Shown here in pieces: positions 1 to 8,354 of a stretch of DNA of 64,000 nt. Position numbers and translations under genes: made by a program. The stretch is from an uncultured Lachnospiraceae bacterium (GTDB lineage Bacteria; Bacillota; Clostridia; Lachnospirales; Lachnospiraceae): assembly GCA_948473115.1 (NCBI GenBank), contig CAOKWI010000003.1, forward strand, positions 1 to 64,000, in the 5' to 3' direction. The notes beneath the pieces were generated by a model. The model had not been told where the DNA came from. It saw nothing but the letters and a program-made list of their open reading frames with translations, and ran no database searches. Position 1 is the stretch's first letter. The number at the start of each line of letters is the position of its first letter.

Positions 1-1303
1 CGCCCACGCACATGGAGTGCAGCCCCAGCAGGATGCCCCGCAGCATCTCCGCCGTGTAGAGCTGCCTGGCACCTGTGTCAAACGCCTTGTACTCCGCCTC
101 CATGAAGGCATACAGGTCAGAGAGGACGGGGTAATCCTCCGGCGCCAGGCTGTCAAAGTCGGTCTGGTCCGTGATCCCCCACCCGGCATACAGTTTCTGG
201 AGCATGATCTCTATGACGTCGATTTCCCTGTCCGTAAAGTCCTTGTAACTGCGGAAAAAATCTTTTAAGAAACTGATGTGCTGGGACAGCCGGGAGCGGA
301 TGCGGAAGGTCTGGGGCGCGTCCATGTCCTCCGGGCCTGCGGCGTCATCCCAGGTCTTAGGCTCTAAGGGGTTGATGATGTACCTGCCGCCCATCAGGTC
401 GATAAAGCACCCGCCCAGGTTGTCCGTCAGGTCCTCATACTCCATCTCCGGGTCCAGGGCGCAGACGCGCATCCCCGATTCCCGCAGGTTGGTAAGGAGC
501 AGCTTTAACAGGTAGCTCTTGCCCTGGCCGCTGTTGCCCAGGATCAGGATGTTGGCATTGGTCTTGTCGTCCGCCCTGCGGTTAAAATCCACCAGCACGT
601 TGCTGCCGAACTTGTCCCGCCCAATATAAAAGCCCTGGGGGTCTGTCTTCCCGGAGTAGTTAAAGGGGTAAAGGTTCGCCACGCTGCTGGCGGGCAGCAC
701 CCGCTCAAACTGATCCCGGAACAGGTTGTGGCCCGTTGGCATCACGCACTGGAACCCCTGTTTCTGGCGCAGCATCAGCTTGTCCACGTTCAGCTTGGAG
801 CGGATCAGCTCCGTCAGCACCTCCGTCTGCAGGAGCTTCAGCTGGTCCAGGTCATGGGCGCACAGCTCCAGGTAGACCGCCGTGTGCAGCAGCGGCTCCC
901 TGTTGCGGTGCATCTGCGTCACGATGGCCGCCACGTCCTGCAGGTTGCTCTCTGCCAGCACGGTGGCCTGCAGGTCGTTTGTGTTGCCCCGGTCCATGCG
1001 GTTCTTGTTGGCCGCGTTGCTGATGATCTTCCGTTCCTCCACCGGCGTCACATGGCGGGTATAGATGCGCAGGGTCACGCCGTCCTTCTCCCCAAGGTGG
1101 GAGAGGATGGCCTGCTCATCGGTGGCCGTGGGGTATTCCCGCAGCGCCCACACACAGCGGTATGTGTTCCCGCAGATGAAGTGGTCCGTCTCAAACCTGA
1201 TGACGGAGGGTGCGATCATGTCCAGGAATTCCTGGATATGCGCAGCCCCCGGTGTCCCTGCCGGTACATTCGCCCCCGCAGGGACATTTTCTGCTCTTTT
1301 CAA
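1..1303 (-). CDS. VirB4-like conjugal transfer ATPase (CD1110-type), 3' end cut by window edge
   Basis: This is the motor ATPase of the ICE type IV secretion channel, expected at the inner face of the membrane. Translating the minus strand gives about 434 codons with no stop before the window edge. The Walker A motif GNSGQGKS lies in ILGNSGQGKSYLLKLLLTNL, and the typical CALDPEMEYEDL stretch follows it. I place the start at a TTG (1303-1301), because GGAGGTG sits 5 nt upstream and no ATG is as well placed. It is the last gene in the transcribed direction that is visible here. The VirB3-like and partner proteins lie just upstream, which is usual for VirB4 clusters, although a Fic gene interrupts the order. 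The C-terminal Walker B part lies outside the window. Confidence 0.9.
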   Translation of the reverse strand, partial: MKRAENVPAGANVPAGTPGAAHIQEFLDMIAPSVIRFETDHFICGNTYRCVWALREYPTATDEQAILSHLGEKDGVTLRIYTRHVTPVEERKIISNAANKNRMDRGNTNDLQATVLAESNLQDVAAIVTQMHRNREPLLHTAVYLELCAHDLDQLKLLQTEVLTELIRSKLNVDKLMLRQKQGFQCVMPTGHNLFRDQFERVLPASSVANLYPFNYSGKTDPQGFYIGRDKFGSNVLVDFNRRADDKTNANILILGNSGQGKSYLLKLLLTNLRESGMRVCALDPEMEYEDLTDNLGGCFIDLMGGRYIINPLEPKTWDDAAGPEDMDAPQTFRIRSRLSQHISFLKDFFRSYKDFTDREIDVIEIMLQKLYAGWGITDQTDFDSLAPEDYPVLSDLYAFMEAEYKAFDTGARQLYTAEMLRGILLGLHSMCVG

Positions 1304-1442
1304 TTAGGCACCTCCAATCAGATGATGTGGGGAAAGCCTGCCGTCCGGCAGTCCCCTTCTGTTTAAATGGCACAAAAAAACACCGGACACATCTCTGCAT
1401 CCGGCGCTCTGCCGCCTCAAAATCTCTTTTTTGTTTATGGTC

Positions 1443-2210
1443 TTACTGTAATGTGGGGGACTGATCCCTCTCCTGCTGTGGCCCGGAAAGCTCAATGTAC
1501 CGCTCCATCTGCCTGTCCACAAGCCCTGCCACCAGCTCCGCAAAGGGCTGCAGGTCTCCCTCCACCGCATAGGCCTCCAGTGCCTTGAAATATTCCAGCC
1601 TGTCCTCCTTGGCGATGGAAACAGGCGGGAACCCCTCCGCCATGAGCTGGTAATTCATGATGAGCCTTGAAGTCCTCCCGTTCCCATCCGTGAACGGGTG
1701 TATCTTCACAAATTCCGCATGGGTCCACGCCGCCAGCTCCACCGGGTTCAGCTCCTTCCCCTTCCAGGACAGGTCCGCGTAAAAGTCCTTCACCTGCCGG
1801 TACATGAGCGGCGGGGGCGGCGGCATATGCTGTGCGCCGGAGATATACACCTGCACGTCCCGGTATACCCCGCCGACCTGGATGTTCTCCATCAGCAGGG
1901 CATGGATGTCCTTGACCTTCCCCTCGTCCAGGGGCATCCCCTTCCCGATGCATTCCTTCACATAGCGGAACGCCTTGCGGTGGTTGACTGCCTCATAGAT
2001 CTCCCGCAGCGCCTTCCCCCCGATGGAGATCCCGTCCTCCAGGAGCACCTTTGTCTCCATAAGCGACAGGGTATTCCCTTCTATGGCCGTGGAATTGTGG
2101 GTATATTCTATTTCAAACGCCTGGTCAAAGGTGAACGTGGTGAATTCCGGGATGGATTCCCGGCACCGGCTGTATGCTTCCTTTTTCCGAAACAGCTCCT
2201 GATAGTCCAC
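1443..2210 (-). CDS. Fic-family protein, class II (probable AMPylase with N-terminal inhibitory helix)
   Basis: Fic proteins transfer AMP or another phosphate-containing moiety onto target proteins. The core motif HPFTDGNGRTSR is complete, with the catalytic His and the anion-binding GNGR. About 130 residues earlier is STAIEGN, which fits the (S/T)xxxE(G/N) inhibitory motif of class II Fic proteins, where the Glu blocks ATP placement. I prefer the GTG at 2210 because AAGGAGG lies 8 nt upstream; a TTG eight codons earlier (2234) is also possible. It sits between conjugation genes and shares their strand. No antitoxin gene is adjacent, which agrees with self-inhibition in cis. Its target is unknown. 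It could regulate the host or the transfer machinery, or be a moron gene. Confidence 0.88.
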   Translation of the reverse strand: MDYQELFRKKEAYSRCRESIPEFTTFTFDQAFEIEYTHNSTAIEGNTLSLMETKVLLEDGISIGGKALREIYEAVNHRKAFRYVKECIGKGMPLDEGKVKDIHALLMENIQVGGVYRDVQVYISGAQHMPPPPPLMYRQVKDFYADLSWKGKELNPVELAAWTHAEFVKIHPFTDGNGRTSRLIMNYQLMAEGFPPVSIAKEDRLEYFKALEAYAVEGDLQPFAELVAGLVDRQMERYIELSGPQQERDQSPTLQ

Positions 2211-2314
2211 AAAAAAGCCCTCCTTCTCTTTCAAAACTTCCTCTTACAGTATATCACATTTCCCCGCAATAGTAAGCCGGAATTTCATTTCCTGTAAGGG
2301 AAATTGCTCCCCGC

Positions 2315-2905
2315 CTAGTCCTCCGGCATGATCCACCGCTCCCCGTCAAAGTCCTCGAACCGCTCCGTGGTCACGTTCTGCTCATAGTACACCGCAAGGA
2401 TGCGCTTGATGTCCTCCCGGTCCGCCCTCTTTACGGAAAAGCCCTGCTCCTTTAAGGACTTCTCGATGCGGGACAGGTAGGGGAACACCTCCGACTCCTT
2501 TTCCTCCCGCAGCCGGACCATGATCAGGAATTCGCGGGCTGTCGCCATCTGCACCTGTATCCGGTCAAGGTGGGCCTGGTCTTTTTCCAGGAGCTTTCGC
2601 ACCACGGGGTTTTCCTCCTGCTCCATGCGGGCGCGCAGGAAACGCTTGTTGTCCTCAAAGCTCTCCCGGCTGTTCAGGCACAGCATCTCGATTTCCGCCA
2701 CGCCTTTCAACACCGTCATCAGCGCATAGATCCTGGCTCCAACGCTGGACGGCGACAGCACGGAGATGTTGGAGGGCTTCACGATGAAATACACCAGCTC
2801 CCCATGCCCGTAGGTCACCAGGCTGTAGTCCGTGACCTCCCTTGCCCCAATCAGCTGGCGGGTGGACGCCCTCTGCCTTTCCTCCCTTTTTTCTTTTCTG
2901 CTCAT
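2315..2905 (-). CDS. Conjugal transfer accessory protein next to VirB4/VirB3
   Basis: A soluble-looking protein of about 196 residues with charged ends, a central hydrophobic patch (LVYFIVKPSNISVLSP) and a long helical C-terminal half. I do not recognise a named domain. The ATG at 2905 is chosen over an upstream one at 2920 because GGAGG lies 8 nt before it and because ATG overlaps the TGA of the preceding VirB3-like gene (ATGA), a sign of coupled translation. Its position between VirB3-like and VirB4 genes suggests a part of the transfer machinery, possibly related to the N-terminal domain of VirB4. That role is inferred from neighbours only. Confidence 0.75.
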   Translation of the reverse strand: MSRKEKREERQRASTRQLIGAREVTDYSLVTYGHGELVYFIVKPSNISVLSPSSVGARIYALMTVLKGVAEIEMLCLNSRESFEDNKRFLRARMEQEENPVVRKLLEKDQAHLDRIQVQMATAREFLIMVRLREEKESEVFPYLSRIEKSLKEQGFSVKRADREDIKRILAVYYEQNVTTERFEDFDGERWIMPED

Positions 2906-3165
2906 TCCGTATACCTCCATTCAAAGAACTGCTGGCCCGCGAAAAAGAACGCGCAGGCATACCTGATGAAGTCCAGGATGCTGGTGTCCTCAAAGCGGAT
3001 CGTCAGAAAGGCGTAGACCGCCGTGAGCACGATGGGCGGGAAAAAGCCCGCCTGCGTCAGCGCCAGGATGGACAGCAGCGCGCACACGCCGATGATCCCG
3101 ATGTCCTTAAGCTGCCAGAGCCACATCGTGGCCTTGGCCTTCAAATTGTCAGGGTAGATATACAA
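2902..3165 (-). CDS. Small VirB3/PrgI-like conjugation membrane protein
   Basis: An 87-residue protein with two closely spaced membrane segments (roughly residues 22-40 and 42-57) and an aromatic C-terminus (FFFAGQQFFEW). Size and hairpin topology match the VirB3/PrgI proteins that stabilise VirB4 at the membrane. The start is a TTG, with AAGGAGG six bases upstream. The stop overlaps the next ATG as ATGA. Identification rests on topology and gene order, not on a clear sequence signature. Confidence 0.7.
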   Translation of the reverse strand: MYIYPDNLKAKATMWLWQLKDIGIIGVCALLSILALTQAGFFPPIVLTAVYAFLTIRFEDTSILDFIRYACAFFFAGQQFFEWRYTE

Positions 3166-3345
3166 CTGACCGCCTCCTTCATAAATTCATATATAATATC
3201 CGGCTCCTGCACAGCTTTCCTGCCGCCGCCTGTCCCCTGAGGGCATCCGTCCCGTGCATCGGCCCATGTCACGGAAAAACCGCCGCGCCCTGTGGCGCCG
3301 GCGGCCTCCCCTGCATCCGTATCCTTCCCTTTGGTCCCTTTCCTG

Positions 3346-3759
3346 TTATGCAGGCTCCCCCTGTACATCCTCCTTCAGGGTTTCTGCCTCCGCCTGCCCT
3401 GCCGTTTCCCGTTCCGGCTGTGCCTGCGCCTCCGCGCCCTGTGCCGCCCCCTTCTCCGGCTGCGTCCCTGCCTCCGCTTCCTGCAGGGCCTTTTCGATCA
3501 GGCCGATCACGAAGTCTTTCTGGCTTAAGCCCGTCACCTTCAGGTGCGCCTTTACCCTCTCAAAAAGTTCCTCCGGTACCTGGAATGCCAGTGTCCTTGT
3601 TGTCCCGTTTGCCATGTTCTTTCCTCCATTCTCAAAGTGTTGTTTCAGCACCATCTCCATATACTGGCTGAGTGTCAGGTCCATCTGTTCCTGCTCTGTC
3701 CGGGCCTGCGCATGCAGGCTCTCCGGGATCATCGCGCATAAGTTTTTACGGTTTTCCAT
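3346..3759 (-). CDS. Ribbon-helix-helix-like protein with low-complexity tail
   Basis: A protein of about 137 residues. Two stretches look like Arc/MetJ ribbon-helix-helix elements: an early one (CAMIPESLHAQARTEQ ... LSQYMEMVLKQHF) and a second one (LAFQVPEELFERVKAHLKVTGLSQKDFVIGLIEKAL, around residues 60-95), each with a strand followed by two helices. A Gln/Ala/Glu-rich tail follows. The ATG at 3759 is preceded by AAAGGAG; the longer reading frame from 3852 has no such site. Proteins of this size in conjugative elements often bind the origin of transfer or act as element repressors. Which of these applies is not visible here. Confidence 0.65.
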   Translation of the reverse strand: MENRKNLCAMIPESLHAQARTEQEQMDLTLSQYMEMVLKQHFENGGKNMANGTTRTLAFQVPEELFERVKAHLKVTGLSQKDFVIGLIEKALQEAEAGTQPEKGAAQGAEAQAQPERETAGQAEAETLKEDVQGEPA

Positions 3760-3873
3760 GCCCTGTTTCTCCTTTCTCCGTTCTCTGTAAGCCAAGTATA
3801 AAGGCAATGCATGGGGAAAGCCATACCAATACCCAACAAGGATTTCCCGCAAAAGGATGCAGGACCACCAATG

Positions 3874-4527
3874 TTATGCATCCCCAGGGTCACCCTCCCG
3901 CCTGCGCAGGAAGTACGCGATCCCCCGCAGCACGAAGTCCACACAGGGAATCGCCACGCTGTTGCCCAGCGCCTTGTACCGCGCGCTGTCCGATGCGCCG
4001 GGGATGTCCGTCCAGCCGTCCGGGAAGCCCTGCAGGCGCTCGCATTCCAGCGGCGTCAGGCGCCGGATCAGGTTCCGTCTCTCCACGATGCATTTGTCAT
4101 CACTGACATACTGGCTGTTTATGCCCTTGTGGTCGCAGTGCCCAAGCGTCCCCACCGTTCCCTGGTAAGGCTGGCAGGCCACGTCCGCGGCATCCCTGCA
4201 CTGCCCGGCGCTCTGGGCCGCCGTCACCGCGTCCTCCCTGAGTCCATCGCTGCGCTGGCGGGAGAACACCGCATGGTGGTCCGTGGCCGTCAGCGTATAG
4301 GAGATGTCCGGCTGGCACCCCAGGCCGTTCCCCCCGTTCTGCGGCTGCCGGTCGATGGTGTTGCCGGAGATGCACAGCGTCTCCTGGAGGATGGCGATGC
4401 CGCCCTGGTTCTTGCTTGGGTCCGGGACCGTGGTGTCTATGGTCCTTGCAACATCCGTTTCCCTGCACCCGGAATACGGGTTTGCCGACTTCATGCTGTT
4501 GGATTCCTTGGAATCTAAAGAAAACAC
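3874..4527 (-). CDS. C5 cytosine methyltransferase, C-terminal half (motifs IX-X), split from its N-terminal half
   Basis: This frame encodes the end of a phage- or ICE-type Dcm enzyme: VFSLDSKESNSM..., then LTPLECERLQGFPDGWTDIPG, and motif X as YKALGNSVAIPC. It overlaps the N-terminal half and is read in a different frame. It begins with a possible GTG at 4527, but no good ribosome binding site stands before it. The two halves together would give about 660 residues. Either one indel has broken the gene, or the enzyme works as two chains as in M.AquI. I see no obvious slippery heptamer at the junction. Confidence 0.8.
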   Translation of the reverse strand: MFSLDSKESNSMKSANPYSGCRETDVARTIDTTVPDPSKNQGGIAILQETLCISGNTIDRQPQNGGNGLGCQPDISYTLTATDHHAVFSRQRSDGLREDAVTAAQSAGQCRDAADVACQPYQGTVGTLGHCDHKGINSQYVSDDKCIVERRNLIRRLTPLECERLQGFPDGWTDIPGASDSARYKALGNSVAIPCVDFVLRGIAYFLRRREGDPGDA

Positions 4528-5903
4528 AGCCGGGGCTGGCGCCGCCCCATATCCCTGCCTGGCCTTAAATTATACCCGTCCATGCCCCGGTTCTCGAACA
4601 GTACCGGCTGGTTGTTGCCGCTGGTCCCCGCCGCGCTTGTGAGGGTGGGGCATATCCCCTCCCCGATCCCGGCGTGCCCCTGCTGGGAGGCCAGCACCAG
4701 GGGCTGGTTGTTCCCTCCTGTTCCGAAACTCGCCATGACTGTTTGGGAAGCCCTTACCGGTCCCCTGAATCTGGCATCCTGCCCGTGGTTGTCGAACACC
4801 AGGGGCTGGTGCCCGTGCTCCTGCGCCCGCAGGGTGCCTGTCTTATCTTCTGTCAGGTGCATCTGGCTGCCGCCCTGGTCGTTTAAACACAGCACACCGG
4901 GGCATCCCTGCCCCGCCGGGGGACACACAGCTTCCTCCCCCGGCTGTGCCACCAGGGGCTGGTGGCTGCCCATCCCTGCCCGCAGGGTGGACGCCACATC
5001 TTCCGTGATGTCCATCCGCTCCCCGCCCTGGTCGTTCAGGCACAGCATCGACCCTTTTTCCTCTTTTGTCTGCAGATACCCATGGCCGCCCCCATCCCCG
5101 CCGTACAGGGCCGGCCATGTGCCGGACTCCCCGAAGATTCGGCGGCTCTGTACGTCCCATGGGGTCAGACAATCCCCGCCTGCACCATCAGCGCCTCCTT
5201 CAACTGCGCCGGCAGCTCCTTGCCCCTCTCCCCCGCCCGCCGCAGGATTCCCTGGCAGGCTGTCCTGCTTAAATAGTATTTCGGGTGCGGTGAGCCCTCC
5301 AAAATCTGCGACAAGGAAGATGCGGCGGCGTCTCTGGGCGACTCCCCAGAATTGAGCGTCCAGCACTCTCCAAGCCAGGCTGAATTTATCTCCCAGAATG
5401 GCCGCCCCAGCAGGTCCCCAGCGCCCGGCGTCAGGTCGAGGCACATGACAGGAACTGTCCTTAATTCTGACGATTTCTTCGATGACCGCCCGGAAGTCCT
5501 CGCCGCCCGCGGAGCTGAAGGCTCCGGGAACATTTTCCCAAACGAGGTATCGAGGTCGGACAAGGTCATCTGGTATACCCCTTCTCCCATCGGCTTCTCT
5601 CATCTCCTTTACGATACGCACCTGCTCCATGAACAGCCCGGACCGCTCCCCCGCAAGCCCCTGGCGCTTCCCCGCCACGGACAGGTCCTGGCAGGGCGAT
5701 CCCCCGCAGATGACCTCCACCGGGGGTAGCCTGGCCCCGTCCAGCTTCGTGATGTCCCCCACATGGAGCATCCGGGGGAACCTTATCTTCGTCACTTCCA
5801 TGGGGAACGCCTCAATCTCGCTGGCCCATGCAGGGGTGATCCCGTTATGCACGGCGGCCAGCGGGAATCCCCCGATGCCGTCAAACAGGCTGCCCATCCT
5901 CAT
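4515..5903 (-). CDS. C5 cytosine methyltransferase, N-terminal half (motifs I-VIII)
   Basis: It methylates cytosine at C5 in a specific site, probably to protect element DNA from restriction. Motif I is SLFDGIGGFPLA, motif IV is CGGSPCQDLSVAG with the catalytic Cys, motif VI is ENVPGAF and motif VIII is QRRRRIF. A long repetitive region follows with two copies of a CLNDQGG...TLRA...HQPLV module. The frame then stops after GMDGYNLRPGRD, before motifs IX and X, which continue in another frame downstream. The ATG at 5903 overlaps the TGA of the DUF4406-like gene (ATGA), so translation is probably coupled. Without the second half the enzyme should be inactive. Confidence 0.85.
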   Translation of the reverse strand: MRMGSLFDGIGGFPLAAVHNGITPAWASEIEAFPMEVTKIRFPRMLHVGDITKLDGARLPPVEVICGGSPCQDLSVAGKRQGLAGERSGLFMEQVRIVKEMREADGRRGIPDDLVRPRYLVWENVPGAFSSAGGEDFRAVIEEIVRIKDSSCHVPRPDAGRWGPAGAAILGDKFSLAWRVLDAQFWGVAQRRRRIFLVADFGGLTAPEILFKQDSLPGNPAAGGGEGQGAAGAVEGGADGAGGDCLTPWDVQSRRIFGESGTWPALYGGDGGGHGYLQTKEEKGSMLCLNDQGGERMDITEDVASTLRAGMGSHQPLVAQPGEEAVCPPAGQGCPGVLCLNDQGGSQMHLTEDKTGTLRAQEHGHQPLVFDNHGQDARFRGPVRASQTVMASFGTGGNNQPLVLASQQGHAGIGEGICPTLTSAAGTSGNNQPVLFENRGMDGYNLRPGRDMGRRQPRLCFL

Positions 5904-6295
5904 AGGCCTGCCCCGGTGCATCCCATGGCCTGCGCCATCCCTGCCATGCCCTGTTCCGGCGGCAGGAACCCTGCCACCATCTCCCATGGGATGCGGCGGA
6001 CCGGGATTCTGTGCCTCCAGGCCGCTTTCAGTTCCTCCTGCATGCCGCCGGAGACGCGGCTGCCGCACAGCCACAGCTCGCCGCATGCCTCAAGGAGCTT
6101 AAGCCCCATCCTGATCCCCAGCTCCCTCTGCTCCGGGACCGCGTCATCCAGCATCTGCGGGTACAAAAGGTGGGCCGCCACCGGGGTGTTCCCCTGCTCC
6201 ATCGCCAGGCGGCAGGCCGCTTTTGCAAACGCCACGTTCCCCTCCACGTCCCCCGCATAGGGGGATGCGATATATACAATCTTTCCTTCTGCCAT
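5900..6295 (-). CDS. DUF4406/DUF7768-like nucleoside 2-deoxyribosyltransferase-fold protein
   Basis: A 131-residue protein starting VYIASPYAGDVEGNVAFAKAAC. This is the Rossmann-like strand and SPY loop typical of the DUF4406/DUF7768 group. It continues with HLLYPQMLDD and a GGMQEELKAAW helix. Family members resemble nucleoside 2-deoxyribosyltransferases and are common in phages and ICEs, but their reaction is mostly unproven. AGGAGGTATCT precedes the ATG. It is translationally coupled to the cytosine methylase, which suggests a joint role in DNA or nucleotide modification. Confidence 0.8.
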   Translation of the reverse strand: MAEGKIVYIASPYAGDVEGNVAFAKAACRLAMEQGNTPVAAHLLYPQMLDDAVPEQRELGIRMGLKLLEACGELWLCGSRVSGGMQEELKAAWRHRIPVRRIPWEMVAGFLPPEQGMAGMAQAMGCTGAGL

Positions 6296-6304
6296 AGATA
6301 CCTC

Positions 6305-7216
6305 CTATTTCACTACCTGCACGATGGTCTTTGTCAGGTTCACGGCTCCCTGGGCCGCATAGACCGCTCCCATCACGTTGGCTTTTGTTCCGGTATCCAG
6401 CCCGAACTGCCCCGCGATGCGCGGCACCTCCCCTGCGGACAGCATCAGCCCAAGCCCCAGCAGGGCGTGGTCCTTCACCACCATCAGACCCGCCACCAGG
6501 ATGACCGCCTGCAGGAACGTGGTCAGGCACAGCCCGATGACCTGCTTGCACCAGCCCGTAAAGCCGTCGATATAGCCCCTGGGGACGCTGAACATGTAGA
6601 GGCTCCCCACCGCGATCTGTATCAGCAGGATGCCGCCCCTTTTCAGGTTGCCGAAGAACACCTTGATGACTGCATACCCCATGAGGATCAGGATAAAGAT
6701 CATCAGGATCGGGCTGGTGATGCTCCCAAGCCCCCCGAACACCCCCGCGGAGGCGGCATCCTGCCATGTCCCCGCATCCCTTAAGGACTCGATGGTGCTG
6801 ACTGCCACTTCCTTAAAGTCCGAACCAAAGCCGGTAATCCCCGCCGTAAAGCTGCCCTGCAGGGAGACGCACAGCTTGTAGAGCTCCACCGGCACAGTGG
6901 AGAACATCCCCACCGCCAGAAATCCCTTGATGGCATTCAGCGCCGTTTCCCGGATGCTGCCGCGCCCGCTCTGGCACTCGATCCCGCACTCGAACACCGC
7001 CACCACCAGCCCGGTGGCGTACAGCGCCCACGCCAGATAAGAGAAGAACAGCACGATGGACTGCACCCACCCCATCTCAAACAGGTCGGCCCCCATGTTT
7101 CCCATCTGCATAAAAAAATCGCCTAAAAACCCCACTATCTGGCCGTAGATCCAGTCGATGATCTGGCCCAGCACGGTGTCGGCAATAAAATCCCATATGA
7201 ACACTTCCGCACTCAC
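6305..7216 (-). CDS. VirB6/TrbL-like conjugation channel protein (CD1112-type)
   Basis: A polytopic membrane protein of 303 residues with about six hydrophobic segments. It starts with an amphipathic region (VFIWDFIADTVLGQIIDWIYGQIVGFLGDFF), then SIVLFFSYLAWALYATGLVVAVFE, and later PILMIFILILMGYAVIKVFF and a long helix ending in GLMVV. The C-terminus has the GLDTGTKANVMGAVYAAQGAVNLTKTI stretch I associate with this ICE family. VirB6 forms part of the inner-membrane pore. The GTG at 7216 is used; a GTG five codons later is an alternative. The gene precedes DUF4406 by 9 nt, within the same transcript. Confidence 0.85.
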   Translation of the reverse strand: MSAEVFIWDFIADTVLGQIIDWIYGQIVGFLGDFFMQMGNMGADLFEMGWVQSIVLFFSYLAWALYATGLVVAVFECGIECQSGRGSIRETALNAIKGFLAVGMFSTVPVELYKLCVSLQGSFTAGITGFGSDFKEVAVSTIESLRDAGTWQDAASAGVFGGLGSITSPILMIFILILMGYAVIKVFFGNLKRGGILLIQIAVGSLYMFSVPRGYIDGFTGWCKQVIGLCLTTFLQAVILVAGLMVVKDHALLGLGLMLSAGEVPRIAGQFGLDTGTKANVMGAVYAAQGAVNLTKTIVQVVK

Positions 7217-7286
7217 TTCCTTCCCTGTATGCGGATACTCCCTGTTCCGCTTTTTCTATTCCACCTTTTTATTTCTGTCGGCCATC

Positions 7287-7715
7287 TTAGCACATCGTCT
7301 GACCCATCTGCGGCGCCTGCACCGGCTCCCGGAACACGTCCAGGTAATCGCTGACCGCCTTGGAGAGCTGCCCGTAGTCGGCCGCATCCGGCTTATATGC
7401 ATACCATTCCGGTTTTCCGCCGTTTTTCCAGATATATGGACAGACGCCGTCACGGAAGTTGGGGTTGCTGACCTTTTTTCTCCCCCACAGGTCGGAAAAA
7501 TGCAGCGCCATGCTGTCAATCGGTCCCTCCCTGCGGTTGAGCAGCGTGACCTTGAGCATTGTATATTGATCCGCAGCCATGCCTGTGGCAAACACCGCTT
7601 TCATGCGGATGTCCCCGGAGAGGCTGCCATAGCAGGCATTCCCCACGGTCCTGATATCCGAAAGCCCCATGTCCTTTCCAAAAATCTTCTGCAGCTCCTG
7701 CTCAAAAAAAGTCAT
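7287..7715 (-). CDS. Conserved ICE protein of unknown function with Q/G/M tail
   Basis: A soluble protein of 142 residues with no domain I recognise. The frame extends upstream to 7811, but the ATG at 7715 follows AGGAGGG and lies just after the DUF3852 gene, so I use it. The middle has LHFSDLWGRKK and PYIWKNGGKPEWYAYKPD. The last residues, APQMGQTMC, belong to the Gln/Gly/Met-rich ending seen on many accessory proteins of this element. It lies between VirB6- and VirB2-like genes, yet the tail links it to the cargo group. Confidence 0.75.
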   Translation of the reverse strand: MTFFEQELQKIFGKDMGLSDIRTVGNACYGSLSGDIRMKAVFATGMAADQYTMLKVTLLNRREGPIDSMALHFSDLWGRKKVSNPNFRDGVCPYIWKNGGKPEWYAYKPDAADYGQLSKAVSDYLDVFREPVQAPQMGQTMC

Positions 7716-7726
7716 GCCCTGCCCTC

Positions 7727-8059
7727 CTACATCCCAAGGATCTGCCAGATATAGAGGGGCGCGGTCAGCGTGAACACCAGGCAGGCGAACAGGATCGCGG
7801 GGGCCGCCCATTCAAACTGCCCATGCTTCCTGTAATCGAAGTATGCCGTCCCCAGCTTGGCAAAGAAAAAGACTGCCAGGATCAGGTCGATGGCGGGGAA
7901 CACTACCTTGTTGACCACCGTCTTGATCTGGGCCGAGGCCGTGGTCCATGTCCCCTCAATCGCTCCTGCCACGTCCCCCTTTGCATATACAGGGACACTG
8001 TACATGCCGACAATCAGCAGCGCCATGCACAATAAAAGAGCCATTTTCTTCATTTTCAT
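7727..8059 (-). CDS. DUF3852 family protein, VirB2-like pilin candidate
   Basis: A 110-residue protein with a clear signal peptide (MKKMALLLCMALLIVGMYSVPVYA, cleavage after AYA-like VYA) and two further hydrophobic segments around VVFPAIDLILAVFFFAKLG and AILFACLVFTLTAPLYIW. The sequence fits the DUF3852 family of Firmicute conjugative elements. A cleaved signal plus two membrane helices joined by a short basic loop (DYRKHGQ) is also the layout of VirB2/TrbC pilins. I infer a pilin-like role from that layout and from its place in the transfer cluster. GGGAGATAACCT precedes the ATG. Confidence 0.8.
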   Translation of the reverse strand: MKMKKMALLLCMALLIVGMYSVPVYAKGDVAGAIEGTWTTASAQIKTVVNKVVFPAIDLILAVFFFAKLGTAYFDYRKHGQFEWAAPAILFACLVFTLTAPLYIWQILGM

Positions 8060-8354
8060 AGGTTATCTCCCTTCTTTTTGCGGAAAGGAAAAGCCGCAGA
8101 CGGCGGTATGCCCGGCCTGCGGCCTCTCTCCCTTTCCTGATGATTGTTTTTTTCTGTGTGGCTGCAATCCAATGTCCTGGCTGTATGCAGTTTATTGCGA
8201 TGCAGGCGGGCGTTGGATTAGCAGCCCACTCCCAAATGAGCAAAACTCGTCTGTGTGGACAGACGTATGAGCGCGAAAGCGTGGGTTTTGTGAATGTGGG
8301 AGTCAGGTTGGATGCTCTTTAGGGCATCCAGCCGCACCGGCGCCGCCCTGCCGG

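Noticed and set aside
3141..3368. 75-codon minus-strand frame between the VirB3-like and RHH genes
   Set aside because: Its ATG lies directly on the GGAGG without spacing, composition is unlike a protein, and it overlaps the start of the VirB3-like gene.
4510..4590. Programmed frameshifting in the cytosine methylase
   Set aside because: No slippery heptamer of the usual kind and no evident downstream structure; an indel or a true two-chain enzyme is simpler.
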